DNA of 64,000 bases, from contig JAPTJF010000221.1 in the NCBI GenBank assembly GCA_029339195.1, positions 1-64,000 on the forward strand. The letters run 5' to 3'. The notes under the pieces were generated by a model. It did no database searches. It saw nothing but the letters and a program-made list of their open reading frames with translations, and was not told the DNA's origin. Below are positions 33,701 through 47,800 of this stretch, piece by piece (positions within the stretch are counted from its first letter, which is position 1; each line of letters opens with the position of its first letter). The translations under genes were made by a program, and so were the position numbers. The DNA is from Micractinium sp. NFX-FRZ (taxonomy: Eukaryota > Chlorophyta > Trebouxiophyceae > Chlorellales > Chlorellaceae).

Positions 33701-33839
33701 TGATCAGCAGCAGCAGGACGAGGGACAGGGCCTGCGTGCGACTCGCGGTGCGGCGCTTCTTCAGAGGGGGGGAATAGAGCACCGAGCCGGGAGCATCGCT
33801 GCCCAACTCCCCTGTGCCACTAGGCCGTCTCTGATACAT
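30759..33839 (-). CDS. Type II membrane glycosyltransferase-like protein
   Basis: Six exons (33839-33567, 33329-33049, 32589-32426, 32083-31881, 31401-31231, 30887-30759) give 406 residues. A basic cytosolic N-terminus (residues 1-35) precedes one membrane anchor, LSLVLLLLITLIIFYPRLLAF, and a Pro-rich stem, the usual Golgi glycosyltransferase layout. The lumenal part has the blocks of a conserved algal/plant family that I know only as unnamed glycosyltransferase-like proteins: LVSYSFFEKD, DNFDFFITVGMG, NEGMDFAAHN, YKYYIFLNSSIKGPF, GSSLVCLPEVDAGG, CKLCDEGVVVKGEYGLT and HPSRHGTYDGVTMHPFET. A sugar substrate cannot be named. The last exon may be slightly longer or spliced once more (a GTACTG donor-like site precedes the stop). 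Introns 4 and 5 contain exon-edge copies. Confidence 0.8.
31095..31190 (-). repeat. Two decayed copies of the 3' edge of exon 5 of the glycosyltransferase-like gene
   Basis: Plus-strand CTGCGCCAGCATCCA, which marks the end of exon 5 (donor at 31230), is repeated at about 31134 with about 50 more matching bases. It appears again, shorter, at about 31099 (CTGCGCCAGCATTCA). Both carry the donor region and lie downstream of the parent in transcript order. Confidence 0.8.
31748..31783 (-). repeat. Decayed copy of the 3' edge of exon 4 of the glycosyltransferase-like gene
   Basis: AGCTCACCCCGCGGCACATG on the plus strand matches AGCTCACCCCGCGGTACATG at the exon 4 donor (31873-31892) with one change, then diverges. 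It includes the intact donor. Confidence 0.75.
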
Positions 33840-34777
33840 GCTGGCTTAGCGGGCTGCAGACATCGCACCCCTGGCTGGTTGTTGGGCCGGGCAATCAGCA
33901 AGCGGGCTCAGCAGGATGTATCGAGCCGTGGGGAATTGAGGGACGTGGCGTCAGGCGCAATCAAACAAGTCACCCCTGCTGCGCCATGCTGCGCTGCCGC
34001 CGGCGCCATGCTGCGCTGCCGCCGCCATGCAAGGCTGCTGGGCAAGGAATTAAGCGTTCCTGGAGGCATTGCCAGCACTTCCCTGCGATCAACTGTCGGT
34101 GTCCAACCACTCCAGGTCACGTATGGTGCACAAAACAAAGAGCAGCCTACACAGCCTCCCCCTCTGCGTGTGAGCTTTACGGGTGGTCATGCCGGCACCT
34201 CTACGTGCAAATCGACGCAGCACCGCACCTGGTTGACAACCCGCTGCTGAAAGGACACATGTTGCCTTTTCCTTGACTGTGACAGCAGGGTGGAGGGCGC
34301 CACAAGCCAGTTGTCCTGAGGCATCAGGCGCCTCTTCGTGTCAAGCACGTGTAATGATGTGCCTTGCACACAGCAGTTGCATACGCCCTTGCTGGTTCAC
34401 AGGCATGCTTGATATCAGGAGTGCAGTTTGAAGATAGGAGGCGATGGGTGGCAGGAGCAGCTGGGGCAGCGGCAGCACGGCCACAGGCGGCGGCAGCAAC
34501 CACGGCGCTCCAGAGGCGGAAGGAACAAGAGTTCATCCAGTGACCTCCTGAGCTGCGCATCTGCTCTGAAGTACAGTATAATTGTCAAAGCAAGTCTATG
34601 AAGCCTTTTTACTGGCCTTGGCGGGAGTGTCCGGTTCTGCTCGAGGCGTGAGATGCATGATTTGCCCAGCCTCATCGGTCACTGGTGCCACCATGCATTC
34701 CGGCCGCCGTGCACCGAGTCGCAACGCCCCAACGCCGCCCTGTTTGTTAGCAAGGTCGCTGCGCTAGCAAACACACC
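33840..34777. promoter_or_regulatory. Intergenic between divergent glycosyltransferase-like and uL11c genes
   Basis: 938 bases hold both promoters. Small ORFs on either strand show no domain. A short direct repeat around CGGCGCCATGCTGCGCTGCC lies near 33985-34025. No tRNA or other RNA gene was seen. Confidence 0.5.
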
Positions 34778-36656
<1,879 letters not shown>

Positions 36657-37353
36657 GTGGTGCTGACCTGGCACCGATGCTGAGCTAACAGCCATGCCAC
36701 ACCAGCGGGCTGCAGTCAGTGCCGTGTCAGCATGCAGGCCCCGTGCTTCTTGAAGCGGCGGGGGGGAAGGCGGCGCCGGCCTTTCAGAGTACCACGCGTC
36801 GGCGGCGTCCCGAACCCCCGCCTCCCCACAAGTTTGTTTTTCCGCAACGCACCTTCATCGCTTTTCTCCGCCTCTCAGAACCCGTCCCTGGCTGTAATAT
36901 CGACAGCTCCCCTGTTGGCTGGCACAACCAGTGGGGGAGCCGCCCCCAGGTGGAGGGGGGGCCTGGCGGCTGCTCCAAGCAGCCATGCTGTTCAATGCGC
37001 CCCTCCCACCTGCGGTGCATGCCCGGTTTGCACGTGCATGGTGTGTGCTGACGGAACCCCGCACTGTCATTGAGGGCAGAGCTGCTTGACGCAGGTTGAG
37101 ACAAGCTGCTGCGTGGCGTGGCGGCGTGTGCACATGCTGTGCCGCTGTGACGCTGGCGGGGACTGCAGCTTTTGCCGCCTGCATGTCGATGTCCCGCATC
37201 GCCGCCGCATTTGCGACATCCACAAACCCCCAGCCTGTTCCTCCCCTTCAGCAGCAGCCAGCACTCTTCCCTAGCCGGCGTGATTGATCTCCTCCGCTGG
37301 CTTTCCCAGCCTGTCCTTGGCGCTTGAAGACTCGCATATAGCAGCTCGCCGCC
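36657..37353. other. Intergenic between uL11c and LSM5
   Basis: A TGTAA signal for the uL11c transcript is at 36893-36897. The remainder should hold the LSM5 promoter. Small ORFs on both strands show no domain. Confidence 0.5.
36893..36897 (+). terminator. Putative TGTAA poly(A) signal of uL11c
   Basis: TGTAA about 237 bases after the stop, a normal algal 3' UTR length. Confidence 0.5.
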
Positions 37354-38306
37354 ATGCTTGCGCCCAAGAAGCAGCAGCTGCAGAACAACCCCTCGCAAAT
37401 CCTGCCTAGCGAGCTTATAGACCGCTGCATCGGCAGCAAAGTGTGGATCATCATGCGGGGGGACAAGGAGCTGGAGGGCACGCTCAGGCGAGTGCGGTGA
37501 TGGTGGGGCAGGCGGCCGGCGACGGCTGGGCAGGCGGGCGGGGCAGGCGGACAGGGCCGGAGCAGCTGTGTCGCCGAAGTCTGTGTGCTCACGGCCAGTC
37601 TGACTTGTCGCCTGCCTAGCAGTGCATGTGGATTGCGACTAGAGGTGTACCAGCTGTGTGCCACCTGCCAGCACCTTGCCCGCCCCTGCCGCTGCACCCT
37701 CTCCCGCCGTGCCCCTCGCCTGAGCTGCCCCCGTCACGCCGCCCTGCCCTGCCCCTGCTGTTACATTACATCACAAATGTGCAGAGGGTTTGACGTGTTT
37801 GTGAACATGGTGCTGGAGGATGTGACAGAGTACGAGATCACGCCAGAGGGCAAGAAGGTGGGTGCTGCATGTCGATCAGGCATGGAATCAGGGGCGGGCC
37901 GCACCCAGCCTGGCTGGTATGTGGCATGGGCTGCGGCCCGACCCTGTGCATCGGCGTTGTGCACCGAAGCAGGCAGCCTGCACTTAGCGCTTTGTTCAAC
38001 AATGCACATATGCATGTGCCCAGCAGCTACCCGCACACAGCGCTGCCCTTCTTTCGGTGCTCATGCCCTGTCCTGCCGCCGCCCCACCACCTGTCGTTGC
38101 CGCCCGCTGCAGCTGCTTCGCTGGTGCCAGCATGCCCGCCCTGTCCTGCCTGCTCACGCTCTGCTCTGCACCTCCAACGCCTGCCCCTGCTGCCCCACCT
38201 CTCTGGCCGCGCTGCCGCGCAGGAGACACACCTGCAGACCATCCTGCTGAATGGCAACAACATTGCGGTGCTGGTGCCCGGCGGCAAGCCCACTGATGAG
38301 GCATGA
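37354..38306 (+). CDS. LSM5: U6 snRNA-associated Sm-like protein LSm5
   Basis: Three exons (37354-37487, 37785-37857, 38223-38306) give 96 residues, the usual size. LSm5 is part of the LSm2-8 ring that binds the U6 snRNA 3' end, and of the cytoplasmic LSm1-7 ring used in mRNA decay. [20 protein letters not shown] and [20 protein letters not shown] form Sm motif 1. [15 protein letters not shown] and [15 protein letters not shown] form motif 2. The first intron reads AG|GCGAGT, a GC donor. Taking the next GT (at 37496) would add three residues inside the highly conserved GTL-GFD turn, so the GC donor is preferred. Confidence 0.95.
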
Positions 38307-38866
38307 CGTGATGCACGCACGGGAAGACTCTGTGCTGTGCGCCCTGTTTCCAGCCCCGCCTGGCCTCTCCATGCTTCCTGACTCCCCAACCCTTGACTCC
38401 CCACTGTTTCTTGCTTCCCTGCTATCACTGCTGCCTGCTACTGCTGCTCCACACGGCACCTCTGTAAGCTCTGCCGGTCAAAAGCACAGGGGTGGCAACA
38501 GGAAAGGGCACAAGGGCATGGGCTGGCTTGGTATGTTCAATCACGCCATCAGCAATGCAGTGCTGCAGATTCACAGCATGCACAAGCTGACAAGCAGGAA
38601 GTACAACAGCCCCAGCAGCACCCGCCACACAGCGCCTTCCCCAGCGGGGCGGCGCCGAGGCAGCAGTGCCGCCTCTTCCTGCCGCATCACTCCGGGTGCA
38701 TCGATCGTTGCGACTTGAATGGTTGTGATTATATAGGACTCAAAGGCAGCCGTCGCCTTTCAAAGGACAGCCGCACCGTCGGGCTGATCGCCGCGGCTGT
38801 TGCTGCAGGTGTTGCCGTCCCATCAGAAGCTCATCTCAATGCTCTGATCACTACCGAGAGGTCCAG
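38307..38866. other. Intergenic between LSM5 and TRS120
   Basis: A TGTAA signal for LSM5 is at 38463-38467. The TRS120 promoter must lie to the right. Nothing else was recognised. Confidence 0.5.
38463..38467 (+). terminator. Putative TGTAA poly(A) signal of LSM5
   Basis: TGTAA about 157 bases after the LSM5 stop. Confidence 0.5.
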
Positions 38867-41800
38867 ATGCAGCACGCGGGCCACCCCGTCACCCGGACGA
38901 TCGAGCCGGGCCTGACGGTCTTTTCCGCGGCGGAAATTCGAGTGGTGCGCACTGAAGCACTGGGGCAGCGCCTGTGATGCACTAGGGTCCCGCTTTGCAG
39001 GCGCAGCGGCCGCTGCGGGGCTGCGCCCTCCCCGCCCGCCACCCGCCCGCCCACCCGCCGCCGCCGCCCACTGTGCATCCTCTGCAGGTGCTGCTGCCTG
39101 TGGGCGAGGCGCCAGAGGCCGCCTTCCAGCGCTACGCCTCGCTCATTGTGCAGCACCGCCAGGTGGAGCTGAACAATGTGCGCTCCTTCTACAAGGAGGC
39201 CCAAAAGAGCCCCTTCAAGTTCTTCCCCTGGAAGACCGGCAACATGCACTTCAAGTTCCTGCCGGTCAGTCAGTTGATCAGCCAACCGGTCCACCGGTGC
39301 TTACCGGGTGCTTTGTGCTGCTGGTGTGATGCTGGGTGCCGGACGCCCTAACTGCACTTTGAGTTCATGCCGGTCAGTTGGCCAACCAGCAAGTCAGCTG
39401 GGTGCTGGCCTCCATGCTGCTTGGCGCTTGCTGCAGGCAATGCTCTTCATGTTGTTGTCATCCGGTGGTGGTTGGGATGCTGGGTGCTGCATGTGCAGGT
39501 AGGTGGACGGCACTCCCAGCTGCACAGCCGCAACGAGCTAAGCTACCCCCGCTTTGCCCGCTGTGCCTGCTGCAGGAGGAGCTGGCGCTGCAGCCGGGCC
39601 CGCTGACGCCGCTGCACAACCACCGGCGGGTGCTGGGCGTGATTGGGGTGATGCACTGCCCCAACGTGGAGGACGTGAGCAAGGCGTACGCGCAGTTTGA
39701 GCAGCGCTGCAAGTGAGTGGTTGAGAGAGAAGGGTCATTGGTGATTGAGAGGACGCGCTGCCCCCATGAGTGTTAGCAAAGCGTATGCACAGTGTCAGCA
39801 ATGCTGCACGCAAGGGAGGGGTTAGGCAGCGCTGCAAGTAAGTGTGATGGTGAGGTGGGCAGTGCTGCAAGTAAGTGTGGGAGTGGTGGGAGTTGGCGAT
39901 GTTGGGCAGCGGTCCTCCGTGCTTTGTGGTGTGTCCCGCCCCACACACCTCCTTCTCCCCACACCGCCCTCCCCGGCCTTGCAGGGCCTTCCCCGACGCC
40001 TTCACCGTGCGCTGCTTTGCGTTTGAGCCCAGCGACGAACAGATACAGGAGGACCGCAAGGGGCAGCGCAACTTCATCATGTTCCCGCCAGGTGGGTGCT
40101 ACTGCAGTTGTTATGCAGTGAGAATGGCGTGTGTGATGACGTGCGGTGAGGCACGTGGTGTGCAGCAGAGGCCACCCCTCACCCTGCACAATGTAACGTC
40201 GCATCAAATTCCATCCTCATCTGTCTCCATCCTCCTCCTTCTGTAACATGAGGGGGACTGCAGCTGGGCATGCATGCTTAGATGGTGATGCGCAACTTTG
40301 CTGCCCGTCGCACCCTTTAAGTCACAACCTTCCCATCTTCACTGTCCCCTGCCTCTGTGTTCTCCTTGTTCCCCCCTCTGCAGGCGACGGCGAGCAGCTG
40401 GACAACCACGCCGAGGTGGTGATGCACGACTTTGCTGCCTGCCTGCTGGCGGAGCTGGAGCGGTGGATGCTCAACGCATCGCCCGCAATGGTGGAGCTGG
40501 CCACGCTGGTGAGGCTGCCCTGCTCTCTTCCCCTGGTCCCGCTTTAAGTTACGCTGTTGTTTTGTCAGCACTGGGTGGCCGCAAAGGTGGAGCTGGCCAC
40601 GCTGGTGAGGTTGCCTGCTCTCTTCCCNNNNNNNNNNNNNNNNNNNNNNNNNNNNNNNNNNNNNNNNNNNNNNNNNNNNNNNNNNNNNNNNNNNNNNNNN
40701 NNNNNNNNNNNNNNNNNNNNNNNNNNNCTGGTCCCGCTTTGAGTTAAGCTGCTGTTTTGTCAGCACTGGGTGGCCGCAAAGGTGGAGCTGGCCACGCTGG
40801 TGAGGTTGCCGTGCTCTCTTCCCCTGGTCCCGCTTTGAGTTAAGCTGCTGTTTTGTCAGCACTGGGTGGCCGCAAAGGTGGAGCTGGCCACGCTGGTGAG
40901 CCTCCCCTCTGTACCTCTGTTGCGTACTTCCCCTTTGAGTTATATTGTTGCTTTGCCAGCACGGAATGGGAGGCTGCCTGCTATGGTGCAGCTGGCCACG
41001 CTGGTAGTTGGCGCAGGAGAGGGTGTGCGCTGTGCTGTGCCATGCTGGCACCACGTCACCGCCCCGCCACGTCATCGCCCTGCAGGTTGACTCCCCCGAG
41101 TTCCTGGGCTCCTCGGGAGCGCTGGAGGCGGTACAAACGCGCCTGTACAGCGACGAGGTGCGCTGCCATGGCAGTGGGCGTGGAGGGCGGGGGTCTGGCG
41201 GCAGACGGAACGTGGTGGAACATGGCTATGCAGCATTCTGGTGTGCTTTGGTGGCCGGGCATGGAAACGGGCAGGTAGCAAGCATGTTGCCGGTGTGGCA
41301 GGTGCCCCGCGGCGAGGTGTGGCGTGGCATATGGGTGGGCACTGCTCCTCACCCTGCCTTCCCTTCCCTGAGGCAGCATGGCGGCCGCAGGCGGCAATGC
41401 GAGGTCATGGCCTGCTGGCACCCCTCCCAATCCACCCACCACCCCTCACCCATTTGTCCTTCTCTTCATCCACCCAGCAGGAGCTCAAAACCAAGAAGCG
41501 GTACGGGCGGCTGCAGAAGGCGATGGGGGACCACTGCCTGCTGGCGGGGTCGCCGGCGGACGCGCAGGACCACTACTCCACAGGTGGGCGGTGCGGGGAT
41601 CACCACAGAGACAGAGGTTAGGGGAGGGATGGGGATCACACTAAAGCTGGGGATTATCATGGGGATGGGGATCACAGTTGGGGATGACCAAACTCAGCAG
41701 GTGGGCGGTGCTGTGATGACAGCTTGCCAAGCAGCTGACACAGCCAGTTGAGTTTTCAGTTGCACCAATCACGCTGGCAGCGCCTGTACTCATAAGCAAG

Positions 41801-44800
41801 AAGTCAAGCTCTCATCACATCGCTGCGTCGACTGCCTTTCCTCCCTGCTGCTGTGCAGCGGTGGAGCTGGGGCGGTCCACCCAGGACTGGGTGTACCTGG
41901 GGGCAGCCCTGGAGGGGTATGCAGCCGCCAAGGTGCTCAGTGCAGCCATCACCCACGGCGCCTTTGCCATCAACCAGAGCAGGTGTGTGGCAGAGAGGGG
42001 TGGAAAGTGGAGAGGAAGGGGAGCACCGGGTGTGTGCTGCTGCTGCCAGCATGCTCAGCGCAGCGAGCACGCACGAGGGCAGGGGTGGAAGGGGACTAGC
42101 TGGGAGGTGGGCTGCTGCCAAGGCTCTCAGCGCCGGCCACTGCTCTCGGTGCTAGAAGGGTTGCGTTGCATGGCAGCGGCAGGGGCGAGGGGTGTGGTGA
42201 TGCGACGGGCGGTCCCGGCTGCCGGTTGCTACCTGGCATTTGCTCGTCTGTCTATCTATTGTGCTAGTTTCATTGAGGAGCAATGCCGCACGCCTTGGCG
42301 GGCGTCAAGTACCTTGAGTTACGCCCCTTTGTGTGTTGCCTCCCCATGTCTACTTGCATTTGCAGCGTGTTCAATGACGAGGAGCAGTGGCGCACGCCGC
42401 GCAAGGGCGGCGCCGACGACGCCAAATCGGACGGCAGCCAGCTGTCAGGTGGGGTGGGCTGGCTGCCTGGCTGCAGGGATGGGAACAGCAAGCAAGGGGA
42501 GTTGTTGCCTGCTGGCTCCTCTGCGGCCCTGCCCCTGACGCCCCACGCCACCCCATGCCCGCCCACCCCGCGCCCCCGCCTCACGCACGCCCCGCACCAC
42601 CCACCCCGCTCTTAGCATCTCCCCGGCCAAGGCATCACGCACCAGCAGCGCATGGTTGAGGCACCCATTTGCGGGCGTCACTCTCGGGAGACTCGCCCCA
42701 TCTCATGAACCCCCTTCTCTCCCAACCCCTCTCCCTCCTGCAGACGCGTCGCGCGCCAGCAGCGCCTTTGGAGGCACCCAGTTCTGGGCCGCCCTGCGGG
42801 GGGTGGCCAGCCTGGAGGGGGAGGTGCGGGCGCTGTTCACCGAGGCCAAGGCGCACCTGAGGAGGAAGGGGGGGCAGTCGCTGCTGGTGGAGAGCGACTT
42901 GAAGCTGGCTCGATTCCTGGCGGGGCTTCACGTGAGTGTGTCGGGGCATGACGTGGCAGCGTGTGTGTGTGTCATGAGCGAGGGAGGGGAGGAGCCATGG
43001 GTGCCAGAGGCGGTAGGTAGGACACGTGAGCGCACGGGGCACAGCGCGGCAATGTGCTGAGCGAGGGAGGGGAGGAGCCATGCGCGCCAGAGGCGGGCCG
43101 CTGCGGCTGGTGGAGAGCGAGCGGCTGTCAGCTGGCCCGCTGTCCCGGCGGGGCCTGCGCATCGTGAGTTGAGGGTGTGGGATGATGTGGGTGGAGATAC
43201 GAGGGCAGCAGTGGCCGCTGGCGGCGCACACCCCTGCAACGTGCACCACAATGCCTTGCCCCGACATTTGCAGAGCATCCTGGCGCGGCGGGAGGTGTCT
43301 GAGATTGTGAGCGGGCTGCAGCTGGCGGCGGAGGTGCTGCCCCTGCCTGAGGACCGGCTTCTGACGTTTGTAGAGGGGGCGCAGGTGGGCTGGGTTGGGC
43401 TGACTGGGTGGGTGGGCGGGTGGTGTGCACGCATGTGTGCGGGTGGAGAGCGAGTGTGTGGGAGGGAGCAAAGGCCGATGTGGACGGAGCTCATTATGTG
43501 GATGGTGCGATGCCTCCCGCCTCCCGCCTAACTCTGCCTCACTGCTTGCCTCTCGCCCTTGCCTGCCCCTGCTGCCTGCCCGCTGCGCTGCGCAGGTGCT
43601 GGGCCTGGTTGGGTCGGTGCGTAAGCGGGTGCTGCTGCTGTGGCAGGCGGTGGAGCTCAGCAAGTACCTAGGCTTCCCCAACACACGCACGCTGGATGTG
43701 GCACGGTGAGCGCCCGCGCAGGGCAGAGTCCCATCATCCAGGGTCACTGGCGGCAGTAGCAGCCCCCCCGCTGGGCCTGGCTGCATGGCCTGGCTGGGCT
43801 GCTGTAGTGCCCGACCCCTGTATGCTGTGCAACCTCCTATCCTTTGACTCCCAGCTGCTCAAGCACCTGCCCCATTCCACACTGCTGTCGCGCTGGTGTC
43901 TCATGCATTCCTCACCGCGGGCTATCTCCCCCTCACTGCATGCTGTCTCTCTCTCCGATCTTCATTTGCAGCAAAGCCCTGGAGCCCCCCGACGACCCGC
44001 GGGAGCCGGACAGCGAGGCGGACATCTGGGCCAAGGGGCGGCCGCTGGCGCAGAGCGCGGTGCCACGCTCCTGGCCGCAGGTGGGGGAGGGCGGGGGCAG
44101 CTCAGGAGGGGGGCCGGGCCGGTGGAGCCAGGCTGAGCAAGCAGCTGGGATGCCAGGCTACTCGGACCAATCCATCAAGTCGCACAACAGCAGCACGAAC
44201 ACCAGCGGCAACAGCAGCCGTGCTTCGGCATGTACCCCTGCTGATAGCGAGAGAATGGCAGTTCAACTCTGTGATCCACCAATCTATATGCAGGTCCGTG
44301 CCGGCTGCCTGGAGGCGGTGCTGGGCCTGGCCATCTACGCCAAGCACCACGCTGACGTGTGGGATGCGGCTGCTGCGCTGCTGCGCGACCACAGCGGGGA
44401 GCTGAGCGGGCACCGCATGCAGAGCCTGCTGGAGAACCTGCTGGCAGCGGCGTCCCAGATGGCGGCCGCCGACAGGTGGGTGTATTTCATTGAAGCGGGA
44501 CGCGGGTAGGAGGAGGGAGGGCAGCGGGCACGCAGTGTGTGATGGATGACAGGCGGCCGGTGGGCAGTGCATGGGCAAAGCAGCTGGGGCATGGTTGCCA
44601 GCAAAAGGTGCATGTTTCAATTAGTCAGCGGTCAGCAGGGGTGTGCAGAAGCCCGTGCTCTTTGTGCTGCACTTTCCGCTATTTCTGAGTGCGTGGGATA
44701 TTGCGCCGACAGGCGGTGGGCAGCTGGCGCACAGCGGCCAATGGCCTGCAATCCACCCTCGCTCTGCCGGCCTTCCCTCACCCGCCACACTTGCCCCCCC

Positions 44801-47800
44801 CGCATCGCTGCCCTGCCCTGTTATCGCCCACAGGAGCCGGCCCGGCCCGGGGCCCCCGCCCCTGCTCTTCTTCCTGTCACCACGCCAGCCGGCGCTGCCA
44901 CAGCGGCCGGTGCGGTTCACCATAGGTCTGCGCCAGGCTGGCGGCGCCAACGGAGCGCTGGCAGGGCGCCAGGGCAGCGGGCCCTTCCTCTATGACCCAT
45001 TCAGCGCCAAGCGGGAGCTGGTAGGCGGAGGCTGGGCTGCAGGGGGGCTGCTGCCGCACAGCAGATCTGAGCTTTGCGTGCAAGGTAGAGAGTCTTTGCC
45101 AACCTGCCAGTGCTGCGATGCTGGTGTGTGAATGCGAGGACTGTGCTATACTGGCGTCACTGGCTGGCCAGCCACCACAGCACCTGGGAGCCCATTTGCC
45201 GCCTCTGCGTCCCCGTGCCCGCCTCTCATGACGTCCCTTCACCCCGCATTTGCTGCTTGCGCTTCCGCCCTCAGGCTGCCGCGGCCAAGAGCCAGGCTGT
45301 GGTGGATGCGGGGCCGGTGCAGTGGGTGTGCGGCGACGTGGCAAGCGTGGAGGTGGAAGTGAGCAACCCCTCGGCGGTGGGCATGCGGGTGAGTGCCGGC
45401 GCCTGGCCCCCTGCGGGCTGCTGTGCTGCTGCGCCAGCTGGTCATCTGGTCATCAGGGGCTGCGGCTGCTGCTGCGGCGACGGCGGCGGCGGTGGCAGCC
45501 GGGCACGCAAGCAAACAAAGCGACAGGTTGGAGGCAGCTGGGCAGCTGCACCGCAGAGGCCAGCCTGTCTGTGCGCTTGCAGCGGGGTGCCTGCCACCTG
45601 CCGTTGGTGCAGCGGCTGCGCCCTGTCACCTCGCCTGCTCATCACTCTGCTTGCCACTTGCGGCCTGACTCATGTCGCACCGCCGGTTGAGTATGACACT
45701 TTATGATTCAAGTGGCACAATGAACACTTTGTTTCTTCCCCTGCAGATTGACAAGATGGTGCTGGAGGCGACGTACCTGGGCGACGCCAGCATGGCGCCC
45801 AAGGAGTACATGACCATCACGTCATCCACGCAGGTACTGCTGGGACCTGCGGTACCGCATGCACACGGAGAATCAGAGCAAACGCCGCGTTCTTTTTTGT
45901 CGTTTCCGGGCAGCTTTGTGACGTAGCGATATGCGCCCCATGCCCTGCAGGCTGCTTGGAAGCCCAAACCTGTGAGCCTCAACATCCCCGCCAACACCAA
46001 GCCCGTGCGCATCGTGCTGGAGGGGACGCCGCTGCTCAAGGGCATGCTCGTGCTCACGGGGTGCAGGTGCGCAAGGGGGGCAGGGCATGGCAGAGTGGGA
46101 CAAGGTGGGGCCGTGTGATGGGCGGTTGACCCCCTACAGGGAGCAGCTTCTGTGCAGCAGGTGTCTGGCGAGTCGGAGGAGAGGATGAGCTTGCCTGGGG
46201 AGGCAGCGGGCTGCACAGTGTTGCTCAGCTGCCAGGGCCCAGGTGTGCTGCGCGCCCCACAAATACAGCTAAACTCTCGTTCTGACTTGGGTCCCCACCC
46301 CCGTCAATTCCATGGCCTCCACCGCCTCACAGTGACGCTAGTATGGCCCTCACCCTACGGTTCCCACCCGGCCTGCAGGCTGACTGCCTTTGGGGGCGTG
46401 AGCTGGTTCCAGCCCTGGAGCCAACACCCGCCCAGCATGGCCCGCCAGCTGGCATACTCGACACGCCGCGACGGCAGTGGCGCCGGGGAGGGGGCGGCGG
46501 CGGCAGGGGGCGGCGGCGGCGGCGCCGCCGTCAGCAGCAGCGGGGATGCCACGGCGGCACCAGAGGCGAGAGTGGTGGTGGTTGAACCTCTGCCGCTGGT
46601 GCAGCTGAGCCTGCAGGCGGCAGGCGGGCGGGGCGGGGGCCAGCAGGAGCTTTCGGATGGCCTGGGCCTGCTGCCGGCGCCTGGCGGCTCCGCGGCAGCA
46701 GAGGGCAGCCACGCGGCGAAAGAGGCGGGCACGGCGCCCCGCGCGCTGCGCCTGCTGCAGGGGCAGGTGTACGCGGCACAGCTGACCGTGACCAATGCCA
46801 GCAAAGTGCCGCTGGGCTGGGCCAGCGTGAACGTGCGGTGAGTTGCTGGTGGCGGCGGCAAGCACGTGGGGTTAAGGCATGGCCCAACAAGGCTGTGAGG
46901 TGGCGTGGCAGCAAGGCGCACCTGCTGCTGCCGGCACCGATGGTTGTGCTGTGCTGTGCTGTGCTGTGCTGCAAAGGCCGCCTGCCCTGCCCTGTCGCCA
47001 ACCCGCCTGCCTGCCTGGTGCCCGCCGGCTTGCCCCGCCTCAGCCCCGCCTGCCGGGCCCTTTCTCTCACACCCCTCCCTCCCTGCTCCCCTGTGCTCTC
47101 CACACCTCCTGGCCGTGCCCGTCACAGGCACAAGGAGCAGCGCAGCCGAGTGACGGTAGCGGTGGATGGTGCGGCGCTCCTGGCCCACATGCCGCTGGCA
47201 GCGGGGCAGTCCTGCAGCGTGCCCCTCACCATCGCCACCTCCGTGCGGGCCACTCATGCGGCAGAGGAAGTGTTTGTTGCAGACATCTGTTTAGAGTGTG
47301 TGAGCCTGGATGCAGCGCAGCCGCTGCTGGCAGGCGACCGCAGCCCCGGCGGCAGCAGCAGCAGCGGCGCCAGCACGCAGACCGTGCTTGGGCGGCACGC
47401 AGTGCTTCCGCTGCAGGTGCACGTGCAGCCGTCGGTGCAGGTGTCACAGGTCGGCTTCCGAAACATCTACCTGCCGGCGGAGCAGCCACCTGCAGCAGCG
47501 GCAGACAGCAGCAGCAGCAGCGGCGGCGGCGGCAGCAGCAGCACCAGCAGCGGCACGTTTGAGCGGCGGTGTGTGATGGAGGTGTCTGTAGCCAACCGAG
47601 GGCGCTGGCCGCTTCAGGTGCGCTGCCTTGTGGATTACAGCTGCGGGCGCCTCACGTGCAACTGCCTGCATGTCGGGTTGCTTTACGCCTGCTTCGCCTG
47701 CCTGCCTGTTCCGTCACATAGCATGCAGTGTTGTCCTTGGAGGCATGCTGGAGTGAATCCGGCGCCAGCCTAGCGCAGGCACACAAACTGAGCTCTTCAC

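Noticed and set aside
40557..40747. ORFs running through the N gap
   Set aside because: They are artefacts of translating N and lie inside an intron.
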